From an uncultured Eubacteriales bacterium (GTDB lineage Bacteria; Bacillota; Clostridia; Lachnospirales; CAG-274), in the NCBI GenBank assembly GCA_905201505.1, contig CAJKOJ010000074.1:1-9119 (forward strand): 9,119 bases of DNA. The letters run 5' to 3'. This document shows positions 5,235-9,119 of this stretch, piece by piece (the stretch's first letter is position 1; the number at the start of each line of letters is the position of its first letter). The notes beneath the pieces are model-generated. The model saw only the letters and a list, made by a program, of their open reading frames with translations, was not told the origin of the DNA and made no database searches. Made by a program: the position numbers and the translations under genes.

Positions 5235-5834
5235 TTACTTTAAATTAATATTAGCATAACCTTCAGGTACTTTGCCGTTAAATATTGTATTTACAAGAAG
5301 AAGTTTTCTTTTTACACATATATTCTTTCCAAATACCGGGTTTATTACAGCTGCATTGCATTCTATATTTAGCCATACCTGATATGATACCTGGTTTACT
5401 CCTGCAGAAGTTAAATTAGTTTCATAGTCAGCTTTTGCATCTCCAACTGAAGAAATATGTATGGGGATAGTAAAGCCCATACTTGAAAATAAAGGTATTC
5501 CGCTGAAGGCACCAATGGGTACCTCTATTTCATGAAAAGATAATTTGTTCATATTTTCTGAAATCTGTGCAACAATTTTGTTTGTTACACTGTTTAAAAG
5601 AAGCGAATTAAGATTTATATGACTTAGATTTGCATTTGATATTTCCTCTGTAAAATCACTTGTTTTTATATTCATATCTGAAATAATTTTATCTGTTGCT
5701 GTATTTATTTCATTATTTATTTTTGTAACAGCATATCTGTTGCAGACATCTGTTATAATTGGCAAAATAAAATGATTAAAGGCTGTTGCTGCTAATATTG
5801 TAAGAAATAGTAAAAAAATAACGAAAATTATCAC
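5235..5834 (-). CDS. yunB: YunB-like sporulation protein
   Basis: A 199-residue protein with one N-terminal membrane anchor (about residues 2-24) and an extracytoplasmic domain. It resembles YunB, a protein linked to sporulation in Bacillus. Family-like segments are VPIGAFSGIPLFSSMG (105-120), the NQVSYQVWLNIEC stretch (147-159), AAVINP (161-166) and the closing KVPEGYANI (188-196). It is shorter than Bacillus YunB (about 250 residues), mainly at the N-terminus. The start is unclear. The GTG at 5834 has only an A8 tract before it, and the good ribosome binding motif AAGGTGAT (minus strand, 5850-5857) is 15 bases upstream of it. That motif would fit an ATC at 5846 far better, giving an N-terminus with three lysines before the anchor. 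It is divergent from the PBP gene. Its presence suggests a spore former. Confidence 0.78.
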   Translation of the reverse strand: MIIFVIFLLFLTILAATAFNHFILPIITDVCNRYAVTKINNEINTATDKIISDMNIKTSDFTEEISNANLSHINLNSLLLNSVTNKIVAQISENMNKLSFHEIEVPIGAFSGIPLFSSMGFTIPIHISSVGDAKADYETNLTSAGVNQVSYQVWLNIECNAAVINPVFGKNICVKRKLLLVNTIFNGKVPEGYANINLK

Positions 5835-6085
5835 CTTTTTTTTGATAAAATCACCTTCTTTATAATAATTTATGAAAATTTTTCTTTATATATGGTTTAA
5901 TATTTGTTATAATATATCTGATGAAAGCAGATAATATTTTATGCTTTCAGAAAATATATTACTTTTTTATAATATACAGGTAGCTGTACATAACTAACAT
6001 AAGCGGCGTCTAGCTCAGAAAAGAATAACAGGTGAATTGTTTTATGGTTTTACATAAATTCTGATATTTAATAAGTATGAGTATA

Positions 6086-6115
6086 TTTTAAATATATGCT
6101 TGTATATATTTAAAA
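6086..6115 (+). repeat. 12-bp inverted repeat in the PBP upstream region
   Basis: TTTTAAATATAT (6086-6097) is an exact inverted copy of ATATATTTAAAA (6104-6115), separated by GCTTGT. No T run follows in either direction, so it is not a terminator. It could be an RNA hairpin in a long PBP leader or a protein-binding site. Confidence 0.55.
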
Positions 6116-6149
6116 AGTGATAGTGCTGTTATTTTAACTGCATAAGTTG

Positions 6150-6178
6150 TTGACTGCCTTAGGCTTATAAGATAAAAA
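6150..6178 (+). promoter_or_regulatory. Possible proximal promoter of the PBP gene
   Basis: TTGACT (6150-6155) and TAAAAA (6173-6178) are separated by 17 bases and each is close to the sigma-A consensus. The start would be near 6185, about 60 bases before the ATG. The -35 box lies in the left arm of the 6153-6197 stem-loop, so the two readings of this stretch compete. Confidence 0.4.
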
Positions 6179-6207
6179 TTGCTTTATATAAGGCGGTAAG
6201 TAATTTG

Positions 6208-6231
6208 TAAAATATATACGAATATATTTTA
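6208..6231 (+). promoter_or_regulatory. Stem-loop touching the PBP ribosome binding site
   Basis: TAAAATATAT (6208-6217) pairs perfectly with ATATATTTTA (6222-6231) around the loop ACGA. The last paired A is the first base of the Shine-Dalgarno AAGGAGG (6231-6237). Any promoter upstream of 6208 would include it in the mRNA. Confidence 0.5.
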
Positions 6232-6245
6232 AGGAGGAAAACGAT

Positions 6246-9083
6246 ATGAATCCACCTGATAAAAATATTGGGGAAGATTTAGGCGGAACTAAGGTGCTGA
6301 CTGATATTCCTGATTATAAGAGGAAGATTGAAAGGGAAAAAAGAAAAAGCAAACTTAATTCCGAAGCTGCAAGTGATATGGAAAAAAATGTACATCAAAA
6401 GAAAAAGGCACCTTCAAAGAGCAAAAGTGAAAAAGATTCGTCTAATCACGTAAATAAAGCCCATTTTGAAGAAAAGGGAGGCTCCGGTTTAGCATACAAC
6501 AAAAAATCTCAAAAGAAAAAAAGGGGCAGGTCAAAACCTTTTACAATGTTTCTTACAGCTGTGCTTATGATAGCTATTATGATAGGTTTTGCTGTATGCG
6601 GAGGTCTTGTGGGAGCTTATGTAGGAATAATTAACAGTATTCCTGAGCTTGGTATAGTGAGTATAAAACCAGGAACATATACATCAATAATATATGATGA
6701 TAAAGGCAGTGAAGTTGGTAAGCTCCATGGCGGTGAAAATCGTGAATATGTGACACTTGACCAAATACCTATGTATATGCAGCAAGCTGTAATTGCCATC
6801 GAAGATGAAAGATTTTATAATCATAATGGTGTAGACATACAAGGTCTTATGAGAGCCATATATTCTACAGCCACAGGTCAGCAGATGCAGGGTGGTTCAA
6901 CAATTACCCAGCAGCTTATAAAAAACAATGTTACAAAGGTTACCAGAAATAATTTTAAGACAAAAATTAAAGAACAATATCTTGCATTAAAGTATGAAAA
7001 AGAATTAAAGCAGGCATATGGTTCAAAAGAAGAAGCTAAAAACTATATTCTTGAACTTTATTTAAACACAATAGGTTTAGGACATGGTTACAGCGGAGTT
7101 AAAACAGCTGCTGAAGGTTATTTTGGCAAAGAACCAAGTGAACTTACTTTAGCCGAATGTGCTTGTCTTGCAGGTGTTACAAATAATCCAAGTGTGTATT
7201 CTCCGAGAACTGAGCCTGAGAATAATAGGAAAAGACAGACTATTATACTTAATTATATGCTTAAACAGGGTAGAATTACTCAGGAGGAGTATGATCAGGC
7301 AATTAATGAAGATGTATATGCAAATATCAGAAAGACGGATTTGGTCAATGACAGTAATTCATCTTCAGATACAGTAATACACAGTTATTATGAGGATGCA
7401 CTTGTATCACAGATTTCTGAAGATTTACAGAATAAGTACAACTGGTCAGCAGAAGAAGCTAACAATGTTATTTATAACGGCGGTTTGCAGATTAATTCTA
7501 ATCTTGACCAGAATATTCAGAATATTGTAGATGCTGAATTTAATGATGATAGTAATTTCCCTTATGTTTACTATAGTATAGGTGTTGATTATAGGGTTTC
7601 AGTTGAGGATAAGACTACCGGTGAACAGAAGCATTCTCAGTATAATAAGTTTGTGCGTTCAAGAGAAAACGGTGAAAGCTGGGTTGCATCTAAGAAAGCT
7701 GAAATACAGTCAAGTTTGTCTGAAAACCAGGAAATAATTGCTGAAAATGTTTACTATACAAAACAGCCTCAAGCTGCTATGGCAATTATTGATTACCATA
7801 CCGGCGAGGTCAAGGCTATTGCCGGAGGCCGAGGAGAAAAAACTGTAAACAGAGGTTTTAACAGAGCTACTGATGCTGCAAGACAGCCCGGTTCTGTATT
7901 TAAAGTATTGGCTGCTTATGCCCCTGCAATTGATTTAGGTAAACTGACAAATGCATCTACTATTGTAGATGAACCTTATACAACAGCTGATGGATATTCA
8001 CCTAAAAACTGGTGGGGAAATACATATAGAGGTCCTGTAAACGCAAGAACAGGAATTAAAAATTCTATGAACATTATAGCTGTAAAGATTATGGTCGAGA
8101 CAGGTATTGATCTATGTTACAATTATCTTCTTAACTTTGGCTTTACTACTCTTGAAAATGATAATCACGCTGCAACTGCACTGGGAGGTCTTACAAATGG
8201 TGTAACTCAGATTGAAGTTGCTGCGGCGTATGGAACAATAGCAAATCAGGGACAATATATTAAACCTTGTTTTTATAATAAAGTTCTTGATCATGATGGC
8301 AATGTTCTCCTTGAAAATACTAAGGAGACAAAGCAAGTGTTAAAATCATCAACAGGATATATATTGACAGAGATGATGACAGATACTATTAAGTCAGGTA
8401 CAGGTACAAAAGCAAGTCTTGGCAAAATGCCTGTTGCAGGTAAAACAGGTACTACAACAGATTCAAAGGATTTGACCTTTGTAGGCTATACACCATATTA
8501 TGTGTGCAGTATATGGCTGGGATATGATACTTATGATGATACTGTTAAGAATATGAGTAATGTAAATCAGTCACAGCATATTGTTATATGGAGAGATATA
8601 ATGTCTAAAATACATCAAAATCTTGAGGTTAAGGATTTTGAAATGCCTGATACAGTTGTAAAGGCAACAGTTTGTAAAATTTCAGGTAAATTGGCAAGAT
8701 CAGGCTGCCCTTCTGTTACAGATTATTTTGATAAGGAATCTTTAGGGGACAGTTATTGTACCAGCCATAAAGGATACAGCGGAGTACTGTTCTCAAGCGG
8801 TAATTATTACAGTTCCAAAGGTGATAACAGTGGTTCAGAGAATTCTTCGTCTTCCAGAAAACCATTACAAAACGGTGATTCTAATGTAAGTTCTTCCGGT
8901 GAAAACAGTACTGCAGCATCAGAAGGAACATCAAGCAACGGTGAAAATTCCGGTGGGGAAGGTGCTGCTCCAGAGATACCTTCTGCTGAAACAACTCCGC
9001 CTGCTGAACAGGTGCAGACACCGCCTGTAGAAAATGTTCCGGCTGAGGCACCGGCAGAAGTTCCAGCTGAAACAGAAGAATGA
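6246..9083 (+). CDS. Class A penicillin-binding protein (PBP1A type)
   Basis: A bifunctional peptidoglycan synthase that polymerises lipid II outside the membrane and cross-links the stem peptides. Of 945 residues, 1-98 are a very basic cytoplasmic tail and about 99-128 a membrane anchor. The glycosyltransferase domain runs from about 140 to 330, with catalytic E186 in IEDERFYNHNGVD and GGSTITQQLIKN at 216-227. The transpeptidase domain runs from about 505 to 790 with S550-V-F-K553, S607-M-N and K733-T-G-T. After it comes a cysteine-containing segment often seen in Firmicutes PBP1A (C810, C821, C838, H841). The last 95 residues are low complexity: Ser/Asn/Gly-rich (850-905), then Pro/Ala/Glu-rich (906-945). 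AAGGAGG (6231-6237) lies eight bases before the ATG. It resembles ponA/pbp1A products. No terminator is seen in the 36 bases left in the window. Confidence 0.96.
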   Translation: MNPPDKNIGEDLGGTKVLTDIPDYKRKIEREKRKSKLNSEAASDMEKNVHQKKKAPSKSKSEKDSSNHVNKAHFEEKGGSGLAYNKKSQKKKRGRSKPFTMFLTAVLMIAIMIGFAVCGGLVGAYVGIINSIPELGIVSIKPGTYTSIIYDDKGSEVGKLHGGENREYVTLDQIPMYMQQAVIAIEDERFYNHNGVDIQGLMRAIYSTATGQQMQGGSTITQQLIKNNVTKVTRNNFKTKIKEQYLALKYEKELKQAYGSKEEAKNYILELYLNTIGLGHGYSGVKTAAEGYFGKEPSELTLAECACLAGVTNNPSVYSPRTEPENNRKRQTIILNYMLKQGRITQEEYDQAINEDVYANIRKTDLVNDSNSSSDTVIHSYYEDALVSQISEDLQNKYNWSAEEANNVIYNGGLQINSNLDQNIQNIVDAEFNDDSNFPYVYYSIGVDYRVSVEDKTTGEQKHSQYNKFVRSRENGESWVASKKAEIQSSLSENQEIIAENVYYTKQPQAAMAIIDYHTGEVKAIAGGRGEKTVNRGFNRATDAARQPGSVFKVLAAYAPAIDLGKLTNASTIVDEPYTTADGYSPKNWWGNTYRGPVNARTGIKNSMNIIAVKIMVETGIDLCYNYLLNFGFTTLENDNHAATALGGLTNGVTQIEVAAAYGTIANQGQYIKPCFYNKVLDHDGNVLLENTKETKQVLKSSTGYILTEMMTDTIKSGTGTKASLGKMPVAGKTGTTTDSKDLTFVGYTPYYVCSIWLGYDTYDDTVKNMSNVNQSQHIVIWRDIMSKIHQNLEVKDFEMPDTVVKATVCKISGKLARSGCPSVTDYFDKESLGDSYCTSHKGYSGVLFSSGNYYSSKGDNSGSENSSSSRKPLQNGDSNVSSSGENSTAASEGTSSNGENSGGEGAAPEIPSAETTPPAEQVQTPPVENVPAEAPAEVPAETEE

Positions 9084-9100
9084 TTTAACAACTGAAAGCA

Positions 9101-9119
9101 TAAATATAAAATATATTTA
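9101..9119. repeat. Short AT inverted repeat after the PBP gene
   Basis: TAAATATA (9101-9108) and TATATTTA (9112-9119) are exact inverted copies around AAA, ending at the window edge. There is no T run visible. It may be the start of a terminator or operator that continues outside the window. Confidence 0.3.

Larger units (their letters stand above)
5835..6245. other. Divergent intergenic region between yunB and the PBP gene, with structured PBP leader
   Basis: This 411-base gap holds the regulatory DNA of both genes. In the PBP direction there is an extended -10 TGTTATAAT (5905-5913), a second TATAAT (5968-5973) and a possible promoter at 6150-6178; the first two lack good -35 boxes. Four stem-loops are visible: TGAAAGCA/TGCTTTCA (5922-5949), a 12-bp AT stem (6086-6115), a 9-bp stem with an inner helix (6153-6197) and a 10-bp stem (6208-6231). 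A more GC-rich patch (6003-6018) lies between. In the yunB direction GATATATT (5911-5918) and CATATATA (5887-5894), 16 bases apart, weakly resemble a sigma-E promoter. Confidence 0.55.

Noticed and set aside
5887..5918. Sigma-E-type promoter for yunB
   Set aside because: GATATATT and CATATATA resemble the -35 and -10 elements, but the 16-base gap is too long and the AT-rich sequence gives such matches easily. Left as a remark only.
6005..6018. GGCGTCTAGCTCAG as a tRNA or tRNA fragment
   Set aside because: It looks like a tRNA 5' end and D-arm, but no anticodon stem, T arm or matching acceptor strand follows in the next 90 bases.
6044..6064. Six-codon leader peptide ORF (MVLHKF) with AGGTGA eight bases upstream
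   Set aside because: It is too short to separate from chance, has no run of regulatory codons, and no terminator or attenuator structure follows it closely.
8807..9091. Minus-strand open frame opposite the PBP C-terminal tail
   Set aside because: It mirrors the low-complexity tail, has a biased Ser/Ala/Gly composition and no promoter or ribosome binding site.
1..9119. Mobile elements, CRISPR arrays, toxin-antitoxin or defence genes
   Set aside because: No transposase, integrase, regularly spaced repeats, attachment-site duplication at the tRNA, or defence-family protein was seen on either strand.

Overview
The window is about 9.1 kb of AT-rich chromosomal DNA from a low-GC Gram-positive bacterium. 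Several things point to a spore-forming member of the Clostridia, probably Lachnospiraceae or a near relative. Coding sequence is A/T-biased with strong AAGGAGG-type ribosome binding sites. rplM-rpsI form an operon, the single tRNA gene does not encode CCA, a YunB-type sporulation protein is present, and there is a class A penicillin-binding protein (PBP) of the Firmicutes kind. The family assignment is inference from protein style; no 16S or other taxonomic marker lies in the window.

Layout. Positions 1-253 hold a promoter region and a structured leader for rplM. rplM (254-691) and rpsI (707-1099) form a ribosomal protein operon closed by a strong terminator (1111-1145). A 66-residue Cro-type helix-turn-helix gene sits on the minus strand (1227-1427), followed by a 332-base AT-rich gap with a 26-bp perfect palindrome just upstream of dapF. 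dapF (1760-2635) is overlapped by a PAP2-family membrane phosphatase (2628-3119). A tRNA-Ser(GCU) with its own strong promoter and terminator follows (3195-3282). nfo, endonuclease IV (3350-4192), converges on a minus-strand TIM-barrel protein of the sugar-isomerase/endonuclease IV superfamily (4229-5041) across a shared bidirectional terminator. A minus-strand yunB-like gene (5235-5834) and a plus-strand class A PBP gene (6246-9083) diverge from a 411-base gap that holds several AT-rich stem-loops.

Functional themes. There are two translation units (L13/S9 and the tRNA). Several genes concern the cell envelope: DapF makes meso-diaminopimelate for peptidoglycan and lysine, the PAP2 protein may act on a lipid (pyro)phosphate, the class A PBP polymerises and cross-links peptidoglycan, and YunB belongs to sporulation. 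The base-excision repair gene nfo lies next to a distant superfamily relative that keeps the whole set of metal-ligand positions.

I see no mobile element, CRISPR array, phage gene, toxin-antitoxin pair or defence system. This is mostly an ordinary housekeeping region. The points most worth a second look are the EndoIV-like neighbour of nfo, the palindrome over the predicted dapF start point, the folded PBP leader, and the puzzling yunB translation start beside an A8 tract.
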